The position numbers were made by a program, and so were the translations under genes. The notes under the pieces are model-generated. The model was not told the DNA's origin and did no database searches. It was given only the letters and a program-made list of their open reading frames with translations. Shown piece after piece: positions 27,673 through 35,555 of a stretch of 44,839 bases of DNA. Location of the stretch: assembly GCA_903920315.1 (NCBI GenBank), contig CAIXLU010000623.1:1-44839 (forward strand), in the 5' to 3' direction. Within the stretch, counting starts at the first letter, position 1, and each line of letters opens with the position of its first letter. This DNA comes from an uncultured Oscillochloris sp. (GTDB taxonomy: Bacteria; Chloroflexota; Chloroflexia; Chloroflexales; Chloroflexaceae).

Positions 27673-30600
27673 TTAATGCTGATTTCCCTCCCCATCCCAC
27701 GCCTCCAGCACCAGCCTCCGCGTCCGGTACTCGCCGTAGAGTCTGGTCTCCTTCTCCTTCAGCACCCGGAATGTCTCGCCGGGAAAGTCTGGCCCGTATA
27801 CGTCGGCGGGGTCGAGGATGTAGCGCAGTTCGTCGCGGGTGAGGCCGTAGAGTTTGGCGATGCGTGCGTCCAGCTCGGCGCGGGCCTGGGCGCGGCGGGT
27901 GTCGTGCCAGATGAATGGGGGCGGAAGATCCGAACCAACCACAAAGGCACGAAGACACAAAGCTTTTATTTCATCTGAGCTTTGTGCCTCTGTGTCTTTG
28001 TGGTTGGCCTTCCGGCGCTCCATGATCAGCGCCCGTAGTTCGTTGTCTGCCTCCCCCCATACGTCCTCCGCGAAGGCTTTGATGTCCCAGGCGGTGTAGA
28101 CCAGTTCGACGACGCGGGGCACGATGTAGGCGATGTCGGCGGGGGTGAATGCGGAGGGCGGGAGGACGGGGAGTTGGTTCACGATGAAGAAGTTAAGGTG
28201 AATACCGCCTACTTTTGGGCGTGTAACAAAGTCGAAAGGCATACTGTCAATTATTGCAAGAAAACAGGCAATCAATAATGTTTTCACATCTTGAAACAGG
28301 ATAACAGGTGCATTATTTCCAATGCCCACCCGTGGCAACAGACTAAAGATAGCAGTACGCTCATCGGTGGAGCGGGCGATGTCACGGAAGCCAATTAGCC
28401 AGCCGCGATCCCAGCGCCCAGCCAATCGGTCAGCAACGGCGTTAGTCGGCACCCAGTAGCGCGGCGTAATCGCCATCGTCGGGTCGGCCAGTTCATCAGG
28501 CGACACGTCGCGGGCTGTGCCCTCGCCCTCCTTTGTGTCTCTGTGCCTTTGTGGTGAATCCTGATATGTCGCCCAGCGATGCGTAAATTGATGTAGCAGT
28601 TTAGCTTCATATAGCGGCAGCAGCCCCTCGCCCGGTGCGCTCTGGAAGAGGTGGCTATCATTAGACATGTCGAGCATACGCAGGAACGAAACTCCCCAAG
28701 GATTGCCGGACGTTGGAACCACAAAGGCACAAAGGCACAAAGATTCTGTATTGCTTCCGGCCTTTGTGCCTTCGTGTTTTTGTAGTTCGCCCTCACGCAG
28801 CAGCACCGGGGCGCGGCGATAGATCTTTTTGGTCAGTTCGGCATCCTGGCGGGTGCGGAAGACTGGTGCGGTACGGGTGTTTGGGTTAATCAGGGTGATC
28901 TCATCAGGCGTGAGGGTGAAAACGCGCTGCTTGTCGGTCAGATGCGTCACATTGGCCGCAAAGAAAATGAACTGAGTTGGCTCTCGCGTTGCGCCGATAG
29001 TGAGCAAGCTAAATTTATAGCTTCGATGCACACCAGGAAAGATCGCCTCACGGTTCTCAAAATCGTAGAGGCTTACAAGCTGTCGTTGAGTACTGAGATC
29101 GCCAAAGAAATCCTTAGTGGTATCGTCCGTCGCGATACCCGTGGGCACAATGATGCCCGCCCGCCCAGGTGGGGATAACAGCGTTCGGACCTGTTCGGCA
29201 AACAACGCATAGGTGTTCACGTCGCCCACCGCTGTCAGCGGGAAGCGCTCACTGGCACGGACAAAGCGGCTCTCGGCCTCGGCGCGATATTTGGCGGCGT
29301 CGAACTCGGCGATGCGGGCGCGCTGGCTCTCGTCGCCATTGCGCCAGACGGCGATCATCTTCTCGCGGGCGGACTTGTTGGCGGCCTGAGAGATCGCGGG
29401 CACGTCTACAAAATGCTCCTGCTCCTGGAGCTTAATCCGCTCCCAGGGCGGGTTGCCCAGCACAACATCAAAGCCGGACATGTTCACCACAGAGGCACGG
29501 AGGCACAGAGATTCTTTTGAATCGTCCGGCCTCTGTGCCTCTGTGCCTCTGTGGTGAAAAACCTGCGGAAACTCCAACTCCCAGTGGAAGAAGCCGACAT
29601 CCTGGGCCAACTCGAAGGCATTCTTAACCATGAGGTTGTAGAGCAGGGGCCTCTCGTTCCACTCGTCGAGCGAAGCAGTGGTGGGCACGGCCACATCTTC
29701 AGCGTCGGTGAGGCGGGAAAAGAAGGCTGCCGTCCAGAGGTTGAAGCTCACTATGTCGCTGTACGCGCCCGCGCGCAACTGCTCGTACTGACGGGCCTTG
29801 GCGCGCACGGCCGCCACACTGTTGTCGGGCATCATGCTGAGGGTGTGGACGGACGAGGCATACCGAGCGTGCGCGTCGGCAGGGGCGGCGAACTCCAGGC
29901 CGAGGTTGAGTTGGCCAGAGTGCTTGGCCTCACGCTCCTTCTTGTTGCGCTTGCGAAAGGCACCGGCGGCAGCCTTATCGTCCCCCGTCACCGGCTTGTA
30001 GGCATCGTCGGGCACACCCGCCGCGACCAGTTCGCGGGTCGCGCCAATCAGACTGTTGCCGCGCTTGATGTGGTGGTCAAGGAAACTCAGGGGCATCCCG
30101 GCGCAGTGGCCCTCGATCCAGAGGGCCAGCTTGCACAGGTCGGTCGCCAGCGGGTTCATGTCCACACCGAAGATACAGCGCTGGATGACATCGCGCACAG
30201 CGTGGCGGAAGGCAGCGGGTGTGGGCTGATCCTCACCGGCGCGCACCTTGGCCAGCTCGCGCCCGATGCGGCGGGCAGCGGCGAGGAGGAAGGCACCGGA
30301 GCCGCAGGCAGGATCAACTACGCGGATGCTCAACAGAGCCTGTTCTTTTTCTTTCACCACAAAGGCACGGAGGCACAAAGATTCTTTTGAATCTTCTGTC
30401 CTTTGTGCCTTTGTGTCTTTGTGGTTATCCTCAACGGCCTTGATCCGCTTCTCCAGCACCGGCACCAATGCGCTCTTGATCAGCTCCTGCACCAGTTCGG
30501 GGCGGGTGTAGTAGCTGCCCGTCGTCTTGCGCTCCGTACCAGCAACAAGATCGAATTTCACCACAGAGGCACGAAGGCACAAAGATTCTTTTGAATCATC

Positions 30601-32031
30601 CGACCTTTGTGTCTCTGTGCCTTTGTGGTAAATATCCTCAATGCTGACAACTGGGCGAAAATCGAGCAGGGACTCGTAAACACTGCCCAGTTCTTCCACA
30701 TCCAGGGCACCGTAGTTAACCCGGCGCAGCCCCTTGCTCACCTTCTCGCGGTAGAGCGAGAGCTTGCGCATGGCGGCGAGCAGGTCGGCGTTGCGTAGCT
30801 GGGTGGTGGTGGTGAGGTCGCCACAGGCGGCATCGCTGAACAGGTCGCCGTCGAGGGGGGCCAGACCGAGGCGGCGCGGCGCATCCTCATCGCTCCCCTC
30901 GAAGAGACGAAACGTGGTCAGCAGACTCAACCAGAGGTCGCCGAAGGGGCCGCGCCCAGTGCCGGAGGATTCGGCGAGGCGGCGCAGGCGACCCACGGAG
31001 TAGTGGTCGTAGTAGATTCGCAGGGCAGTGTTTGGAGGAGGAACCACAAAGGCACGAAGCCACAAAGATTCTTCTCTGTCGTCCGGCCTTTGTGTCTCTG
31101 TGCCTTTGTGGTTCGCTTCTGCCGCGATCAGCCCGCGCTCCTCAGCAACCATCAGGAAGAGCAGCCGGTAGACCAGACGCAGCAACTGGCGATAATACTC
31201 CAGCGGCGTCAGGCGGCCATCGGCGAGCTTGGCGCGCAGTTGGGCGTTGGCCGGGTGGGCGAGCAGGCCGTTGCCAAGCAGCTTCAGGGCACCCTCAACA
31301 CCATCACGCAGACCCTCGCGCACCCGCCCGCCCGCCTCAATGGCCTGCTGGTGATACTGCTCTAACAGACAGTGTGAACTATCGGCACTCGTCACCGGAA
31401 AGCGCGAGCGGTGGAGTAGCCGGTAAAGAAGGGCGAACTCGGCGAACTGCTCGCCCTCCAGCATCGTGCGCAGGTCAAACTCGACGTAGGCGGGGCGGGT
31501 GAAGCGGGCCGAGTCGCGCAGCAGGCGCAGCCGTTCGCCGTTGGTGACAATGCCCCAAAGTTGCTCGGTGCTGTTGAGGTATTCCTGCATCAGCGCGTGG
31601 GGCGAGAGGCGTGGGCGACCCGACGGGGGCCGTGCGTCGAGGCTGGCGCGGATGCCCTCGATATGAACCGGGGGCGCGTCCTCATCATCACCGGCGCGGT
31701 GCGAGATTGCGTAGGTGCGGCCATCCACTACCGCCGCCGTGGGCAGATAGGTCAGCTTATAGCCTAGTGTCTCCAGCAGAGGCACTATCCAGCGCTCACG
31801 GGTGATGGTTGTCGCCGGGTCATTATCGCGCACGCGGCGCAACGAGCGCTGGAACGCCTCCCAGTACGCACGGGCATCGGCCCACGCCGCCGCGATCTCG
31901 TCAGTGAGACGGCGAATCTGCTCGAAGCCGAAGTCCTCGGGGCGCTGGCCGGTCAGTTCCCCCTGCGCGAGCGCGTCGAGGATGTCGGCAGGAATGAGTC
32001 CACCCTCAGTTGTGATCGTAGAGTAGGGCAT
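27673..32031 (-). CDS. Eco57I/DrmMI-like adenine-N6 DNA methylase with in-frame palindrome insertions
   Basis: Motif I DPACGSGAFLLAAARRI (about 571-587) binds AdoMet, and LGNPPWERIK (about 858) is the catalytic NPPW motif; SYYTRPELVQELI precedes motif I. This is the type IIG/PglX/DrmMI layout, with a C-terminal target-recognition region. The frame is open from 32082, but the first 17 codons come from a repeat. ATG 32031 (MPYSTITTEGG) with GGTGA upstream is the better start, giving 1,452 aa. Six full and one partial palindrome insertions add about 160 residues, for example at 306-330, 466-491, 535-559 and 824-849. I see no separate nuclease motif, so it probably protects host DNA. Its activity with these insertions is uncertain. 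Confidence 0.8.
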   Translation of the reverse strand: MPYSTITTEGGLIPADILDALAQGELTGQRPEDFGFEQIRRLTDEIAAAWADARAYWEAFQRSLRRVRDNDPATTITRERWIVPLLETLGYKLTYLPTAAVVDGRTYAISHRAGDDEDAPPVHIEGIRASLDARPPSGRPRLSPHALMQEYLNSTEQLWGIVTNGERLRLLRDSARFTRPAYVEFDLRTMLEGEQFAEFALLYRLLHRSRFPVTSADSSHCLLEQYHQQAIEAGGRVREGLRDGVEGALKLLGNGLLAHPANAQLRAKLADGRLTPLEYYRQLLRLVYRLLFLMVAEERGLIAAEANHKGTETQRPDDREESLWLRAFVVPPPNTALRIYYDHYSVGRLRRLAESSGTGRGPFGDLWLSLLTTFRLFEGSDEDAPRRLGLAPLDGDLFSDAACGDLTTTTQLRNADLLAAMRKLSLYREKVSKGLRRVNYGALDVEELGSVYESLLDFRPVVSIEDIYHKGTETQRSDDSKESLCLRASVVKFDLVAGTERKTTGSYYTRPELVQELIKSALVPVLEKRIKAVEDNHKDTKAQRTEDSKESLCLRAFVVKEKEQALLSIRVVDPACGSGAFLLAAARRIGRELAKVRAGEDQPTPAAFRHAVRDVIQRCIFGVDMNPLATDLCKLALWIEGHCAGMPLSFLDHHIKRGNSLIGATRELVAAGVPDDAYKPVTGDDKAAAGAFRKRNKKEREAKHSGQLNLGLEFAAPADAHARYASSVHTLSMMPDNSVAAVRAKARQYEQLRAGAYSDIVSFNLWTAAFFSRLTDAEDVAVPTTASLDEWNERPLLYNLMVKNAFELAQDVGFFHWELEFPQVFHHRGTEAQRPDDSKESLCLRASVVNMSGFDVVLGNPPWERIKLQEQEHFVDVPAISQAANKSAREKMIAVWRNGDESQRARIAEFDAAKYRAEAESRFVRASERFPLTAVGDVNTYALFAEQVRTLLSPPGRAGIIVPTGIATDDTTKDFFGDLSTQRQLVSLYDFENREAIFPGVHRSYKFSLLTIGATREPTQFIFFAANVTHLTDKQRVFTLTPDEITLINPNTRTAPVFRTRQDAELTKKIYRRAPVLLREGELQKHEGTKAGSNTESLCLCAFVVPTSGNPWGVSFLRMLDMSNDSHLFQSAPGEGLLPLYEAKLLHQFTHRWATYQDSPQRHRDTKEGEGTARDVSPDELADPTMAITPRYWVPTNAVADRLAGRWDRGWLIGFRDIARSTDERTAIFSLLPRVGIGNNAPVILFQDVKTLLIACFLAIIDSMPFDFVTRPKVGGIHLNFFIVNQLPVLPPSAFTPADIAYIVPRVVELVYTAWDIKAFAEDVWGEADNELRALIMERRKANHKDTEAQSSDEIKALCLRAFVVGSDLPPPFIWHDTRRAQARAELDARIAKLYGLTRDELRYILDPADVYGPDFPGETFRVLKEKETRLYGEYRTRRLVLEAWDGEGNQH
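27935..28007. repeat. Palindromic element copy B (in methylase)
   Basis: Arms CCAACCACAAAGGC and TGTCTTTGTGGTTGG pair around a short centre. It is read in frame as NHKDTEAQSSDEIKALCLR plus AFVV near residue 1350 of the methylase. Confidence 0.9.
28528..28561. repeat. Palindromic element copy C (half, in methylase)
   Basis: Only the right arm is present (CCTTTGTGTCTCTGTGCC then TTTGTGGTGAATC). It is read in a different frame from the other methylase copies, as SPQRHRDTKEG, and remains open. Confidence 0.8.
28716..28788. repeat. Palindromic element copy D (in methylase)
   Basis: Full palindrome with arms GAACCACAAAGGC and TGTTTTTGTAGTTC; the right arm has drifted slightly. Read as QKHEGTKAGSNTESLCLCA plus FVV near residue 1090. 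Confidence 0.88.
29483..29558. repeat. Palindromic element copy E (in methylase)
   Basis: Full palindrome with arms TTCACCACAGAGGC and GCCTCTGTGGTGAA. The centre ATTCTTTTGAAT is itself palindromic. Read as HHRGTEAQRPDDSKESLCLR plus ASVV, about eight residues before the NPPW motif. Confidence 0.92.
30353..30427. repeat. Palindromic element copy F (in methylase)
   Basis: Full palindrome with the ATTCTTTTGAAT centre. Read as NHKDTKAQRTEDSKESLCLR plus AFVV, about 12 residues before methylase motif I. Confidence 0.92.
30557..30632. repeat. Palindromic element copy G (in methylase)
   Basis: Full palindrome nearly identical to copies E and F. Read as YHKGTETQRSDDSKESLCLR plus ASVV, shortly before the SYYTRPELV segment. 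It is only 130 bases from copy F. Confidence 0.92.
31041..31114. repeat. Palindromic element copy H (in methylase)
   Basis: Full palindrome with arms GAACCACAAAGGC and GCCTTTGTGGTTC. Read as NHKGTETQRPDDREESLWLR plus AFVV near residue 315. Confidence 0.92.
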
Positions 32032-32035
32032 ATTG

Positions 32036-32057
32036 TATTCACCACAGAGGCACGAAA
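32036..32057. repeat. Palindromic element arm I' (left outer arm before GxxExxY unit)
   Basis: TATTCACCACAGAGGCACGAA is a left arm without its right partner nearby. On the minus strand it supplies the GGTGA ribosome site of the methylase. With arm J it brackets the GxxExxY gene. Confidence 0.8.
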
Positions 32058-32065
32058 ATCGGAAA

Positions 32066-32144
32066 GCCAACCACAAAGACACGAAGGCACAAAGATTTTT
32101 TTGAGTTGTTCGGCCTTTGTGTCTTTGTGCCTTTGTGGTTAGCC
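32066..32144. repeat. Palindromic element copy I (full, intergenic)
   Basis: Full palindrome from GCCAACCACAAAGAC to CCTTTGTGGTTAGCC with a T-rich centre. It abuts the stop codon of the GxxExxY gene (32139) and lies inside the outer arms I' and J. Confidence 0.9.
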
Positions 32145-32540
32145 TCCGTTCGGATTACCATTGACGAGTCGTTTGATACCGCGTTTGAGTACAGGCGTGT
32201 TGAAGTTTATCAGTAGACCCAGCCACAGATTGCGCATGCGAAGGTAGGTAAGAAGTTGGGCTTCGTGAATAGGCACAAACGCATCGACCGTCTTAAGCTC
32301 GACGATTACCAGATCCTCGACCAAGAGATCGAGGCGATAGCCACAATCCAATCGTACCCCTTTGTAGACAACTGGCAGCGGCACCTGTCGTCCGAAGGCG
32401 ATATTTCGCAACTGAAGCTCATACGCCAGACACTCCTCGTACGCAGACTCGAGGAGCCCGGGGCCGAGGGCGCGATGCACTTCAATCGCTGCACCGATGA
32501 TGAGATTAGAAAGCTGGTCAGATCTGGCTTGTATATCCAT
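32139..32540 (-). CDS. GxxExxY family protein (PDDEXK_3), nuclease-like
   Basis: The 133-aa protein matches the GxxExxY family (PF13366 type): [20 protein letters not shown] carries the name motif G-x-x-E-x-x-Y. The nuclease-like core is [21 protein letters not shown] with the E-x-K pair, then the terminal [20 protein letters not shown]. It is a member of the PD-(D/E)XK fold group, but its biological role is unknown. It lies between the SNF2 helicase and methylase genes, bracketed by arms of the palindromic element. The ribosome site AAAGG before its ATG is part of arm J, and its stop lies in copy I. This suggests the gene belongs to the repeat and not to the defence operon. Confidence 0.88.
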   Translation of the reverse strand: MDIQARSDQLSNLIIGAAIEVHRALGPGLLESAYEECLAYELQLRNIAFGRQVPLPVVYKGVRLDCGYRLDLLVEDLVIVELKTVDAFVPIHEAQLLTYLRMRNLWLGLLINFNTPVLKRGIKRLVNGNPNGG

Positions 32541-32576
32541 AAGACCTTTGTGCCTTTGTGCCTTTGTGGTTAGTTC
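32541..32576. repeat. Palindromic element arm J (right outer arm)
   Basis: AAGACCTTTGTGCCTTTG continuing to TTTGTGGTTAGTTC is a right arm without a local left arm. It provides the TAA stop of the SNF2 helicase gene and the AAAGG ribosome site of the GxxExxY gene. Confidence 0.85.
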
Positions 32577-35545
32577 ATAGTTGGCCAGAGTACATAGAAG
32601 CCAAGGACATCGGGGAGGCCAGAGGAGCGTACCGTCACGCGCCCGCCCCCAGTCTGGGAACGGACACGCTGGTGCGACCCGCGCAGGTGATCGGCGCGGG
32701 CATCGGCGACCGCCTTGAGGTCGCTGCTCAGGCCGGGGAGTAGGGCCAGGGCGTCGGTGATGCCCTGGGTGCGCTCGGCGGCGCTCACATTCTCACAAGG
32801 CTCCGCGCGGCGCAGCAGATCAAGGGCGTCCACCTCATCGAGCCAGCGGATCTCCCCGTCCTCGCGGGTATAGCCGCTGACCACCAGTTCCTCAGCGAGA
32901 GACGAGGCAGCGTGGCGCGGGCTCTCGATCAGGGCGCGGATGCGCAGGAGCAGCAGCACAGTCGTCCGCTTAACCATATTCGTGATGATCAGGCCGCTGC
33001 GCGCCGCAAGCGGGCGCTCATCGCCGGGGATCAGCGCGGTTTCGAGTACATAGTCGGCAAGGGCGGCGGTCAACGGGTGATTCCTACCGATGCTCTCGAC
33101 ATTGGCCGGTGCGGCCGCCGCGAAGGTCAGGGTCAGATCGCCTCGTTTATCGGCCAGGTGCGCCACACGCTCGCGCACGGGCGGCGGGAGTTGGCTCACA
33201 TCAACCACAAAGACACGAAGACACAAAGACCGGACAGAACTATTGGCATCTTTGTGCCTTTGTGCCTTTGTGGTTAGTTCAGAAAGCGACACCCCCAGCC
33301 GCTCGCACGCCGCACGGACAAACGTTTCGACGGCAGCCGGGTCGCCGAGTACCGCATCGCTCTCTTCCAGTTCCTGCGCGACCTCCTCAGGCCGGATGCG
33401 GCGCTGCGCAAAGCGGGTGCGGCTCTCCTTCTCACGGGCCACCGCATCATCCCAGTGATGCTCAATCGCCTGCAACTGCTCATCGGCTGTCGCCAATTCT
33501 CCGTGCGGATCGCCCTCGAAGAGTCCCATCTGTCGCGTGCTGGTCCCAAAGAGCGAGGAGATCAGGGCGTTGACCATCGTATGGGTGTCCACGGGCAGCG
33601 GCACGCTGATGCCGAGACTGCGGTGGATACTGACCGCCTTGCGCAGCAGCACCTTCATCACCGCCTCGTCCATCGGGTTGTCCTTGCCGTAAATCAGCGC
33701 CGTTCGCACCATCGGCGCCCGCTGGCCGTAGCGATCCACCCGGCCCTCACGCTGCTCCAGCCGATTAGGGTTCCAGGGCAAGTCGTAGTGGATGACGGCG
33801 TCGAAGGCATGCTGGAGGTTAATGCCCTCGCTCAGACAGTCTGTGGCGACGAGCAGACGGCGTGGGCTGCGGCTCAGTTCATCAATCAGCACCTCGCGCT
33901 CTTCCTCAGAACGTTCGCCCGTCACGGCGAGTATCCGCAATTCTCCGCCGCTTACCTTGAGGTGTCCACCCAGTTGCTGGGCAAGATAGGTGGCGGTGGC
34001 GATGTAGCGGCAGTAGACAATCGGGTTGAAGCCCGCGCGCAGCAACTCGGACAGCAAAGGGATGAGCGCCTGGAGCTTCGGGTCGTCCTTGCCCTGCAAT
34101 TCCGCAGCGCGGGCCGCAAAGCGGTTCAGGCGGGCACGCGAGTCACCCTTTTCACCACTGAGGCACAGAGACACAGAGGGTTTTTCATTTATGTCATCCA
34201 GGCTACCGAGTACAGGTTCAAAATCGGCTACTTGTTCACTTTCTGTATCTTCACTCACCGCCTGTCTGAGTATCGTCTCAACTGCGATCAGTGCTTCTTC
34301 GTCTTCATCATCTCTGTGTCTTTGTGCCTCTGTGGTACCATCTTCCGCACGCACGCGCAGCGCCTTCTCGGCTGCGGCCGGGCTGCTCATCACGCAGCGC
34401 AGCAACGCCAGGGCAGCCCAGTAGCGCGCACGCTGGTGCACCCGTGTCACGTGGGCATCGGCGCTCTCGCGCACCAGTTCACGGGTGAACTCAAACACAT
34501 CGTCGAACAGCTTCCGATAACCGGCAGCGCGAGCGAATGAATACGTTACTTCCGCCGACTCGCGGGCCGGGAAGGGCGTATCTTCATGTAGCCAGTGGCG
34601 CACATCGGCGCGGCGGCGCTGCACAAAGTGGCGTGCGAGGTCATCGCGCTCGCGCTCCGCCAGCCGCTCCATGCTCAGTGCGGCGAAGCGCGGATCGAGC
34701 AAGCCGAGCAGGCTTCGGAACGCGTCCTCAATGCCCGAGTGCGGCGTGGCCGTGATCAAGAGCAGGTGCCGATCCGGCTGCGCCGCCACCGCCCGCACCA
34801 GGTCGTAGCGTTGCTGCTGGCTCGCACCGCGCCCACCCGAGTCGGTGGCGGTATGGGCCTCATCCACGATGATCAGGTCGGGGGCGGCACGCAGAAAGTT
34901 ATCGCGTCGTCGTCCGCTCTTCACGTAATCAATGCTGGCCACGGTGATCGGGTAGTGTTCCCAGAGGCTCACATCACCGCGTGGCAGGCCACGCTCCAGG
35001 CCCGCAGCCGTACTGGAGCGCACCACCACCGCATCCAGGGCAAACTTCTCGCTCAGCTCACGCCGCCACTGGTCGCAGAGGTGTGGCGGGCAGAGCACGG
35101 TCAGCCGACGGATCTCGCCCCGATCGTATAGTTCGCGGGCAATCAGGCCGGCCTCGACCGTCTTACCAATACCGACGTCATCGGCAATCAGCAGGCGCAC
35201 CGTCTCTAGGCGCAGGGCCATCAGCAGCGGTACCAGTTGGTACGAGCGCGGGCGCACGCCAATCCGTCCCAGTGAGCGAAACGGCCCCGCGCCACTGCGC
35301 AGACTTAGGCGGGCAGCGTCGCGCAGTAGTTGTCCCGAAGCGAAGTCGCCCGAGGTCGCTGGGTCAGGCGATGGGAACGTTGCCGACCCAACGCCATTGC
35401 CCTCGACCGGCAGGTAAATGCCGCAAACCTCTGCCTCCGTGCCGCCAAGTGGTCGGAGCATCAGCAGATCGGGGTGTTCCGACGGGAGTACCACCCACTC
35501 ACGCTCGCGGCAACTGACCAGGGAGCCAACTTCGAAACGGGGCAT
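32570..35545 (-). CDS. DrmD-like SNF2/SWI2 helicase
   Basis: Motifs in this 991-aa protein are [17 protein letters not shown] (Walker A), [10 protein letters not shown] (DEAH), [10 protein letters not shown], and in the second lobe [17 protein letters not shown] and [11 protein letters not shown]. The N-terminal [16 protein letters not shown] and LRPLGG match the start of DrmD, the SNF2 helicase of class 1 DISARM. DrmD with an adenine methylase is expected for DISARM-like systems that restrict phage DNA. It carries two palindromic insertions, at about residues 403-465 and 756-780. AGAGGTG precedes the ATG. Its stop codon comes from arm J, so the original C-terminus may have been altered. Confidence 0.78.
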   Translation of the reverse strand: MPRFEVGSLVSCREREWVVLPSEHPDLLMLRPLGGTEAEVCGIYLPVEGNGVGSATFPSPDPATSGDFASGQLLRDAARLSLRSGAGPFRSLGRIGVRPRSYQLVPLLMALRLETVRLLIADDVGIGKTVEAGLIARELYDRGEIRRLTVLCPPHLCDQWRRELSEKFALDAVVVRSSTAAGLERGLPRGDVSLWEHYPITVASIDYVKSGRRRDNFLRAAPDLIIVDEAHTATDSGGRGASQQQRYDLVRAVAAQPDRHLLLITATPHSGIEDAFRSLLGLLDPRFAALSMERLAERERDDLARHFVQRRRADVRHWLHEDTPFPARESAEVTYSFARAAGYRKLFDDVFEFTRELVRESADAHVTRVHQRARYWAALALLRCVMSSPAAAEKALRVRAEDGTTEAQRHRDDEDEEALIAVETILRQAVSEDTESEQVADFEPVLGSLDDINEKPSVSLCLSGEKGDSRARLNRFAARAAELQGKDDPKLQALIPLLSELLRAGFNPIVYCRYIATATYLAQQLGGHLKVSGGELRILAVTGERSEEEREVLIDELSRSPRRLLVATDCLSEGINLQHAFDAVIHYDLPWNPNRLEQREGRVDRYGQRAPMVRTALIYGKDNPMDEAVMKVLLRKAVSIHRSLGISVPLPVDTHTMVNALISSLFGTSTRQMGLFEGDPHGELATADEQLQAIEHHWDDAVAREKESRTRFAQRRIRPEEVAQELEESDAVLGDPAAVETFVRAACERLGVSLSELTTKAQRHKDANSSVRSLCLRVFVVDVSQLPPPVRERVAHLADKRGDLTLTFAAAAPANVESIGRNHPLTAALADYVLETALIPGDERPLAARSGLIITNMVKRTTVLLLLRIRALIESPRHAASSLAEELVVSGYTREDGEIRWLDEVDALDLLRRAEPCENVSAAERTQGITDALALLPGLSSDLKAVADARADHLRGSHQRVRSQTGGGRVTVRSSGLPDVLGFYVLWPTMN
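33203..33276. repeat. Palindromic element copy K (in SNF2 helicase gene)
   Basis: Arms AACCACAAAGACACGAAG and GCCTTTGTGGTT around an altered centre. Read as [20 protein letters not shown] plus VFVV. The first half uses a different frame from most methylase copies. Confidence 0.9.
34150..34336. repeat. Palindromic element copy L (arms separated by about 130 bp, in SNF2 helicase gene)
   Basis: The left arm TTTTCACCACTGAGGCAC (34150-34180) and right arm CTCTGTGTCTTTGTGCC to GTGGTACC (34311-34336) are the usual arms. The centre is expanded to about 130 bases of unrelated sequence. The whole block stays open and adds about 62 residues. Confidence 0.75.
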
Positions 35546-35555
35546 CAGGGCACCT

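Noticed and set aside
32032-32082. Upstream start for the methylase (MSLWLAFRFSCLCGEYN)
   Set aside because: These codons are translation of repeat arms; the conserved-looking protein begins at MPYSTITTEGG.
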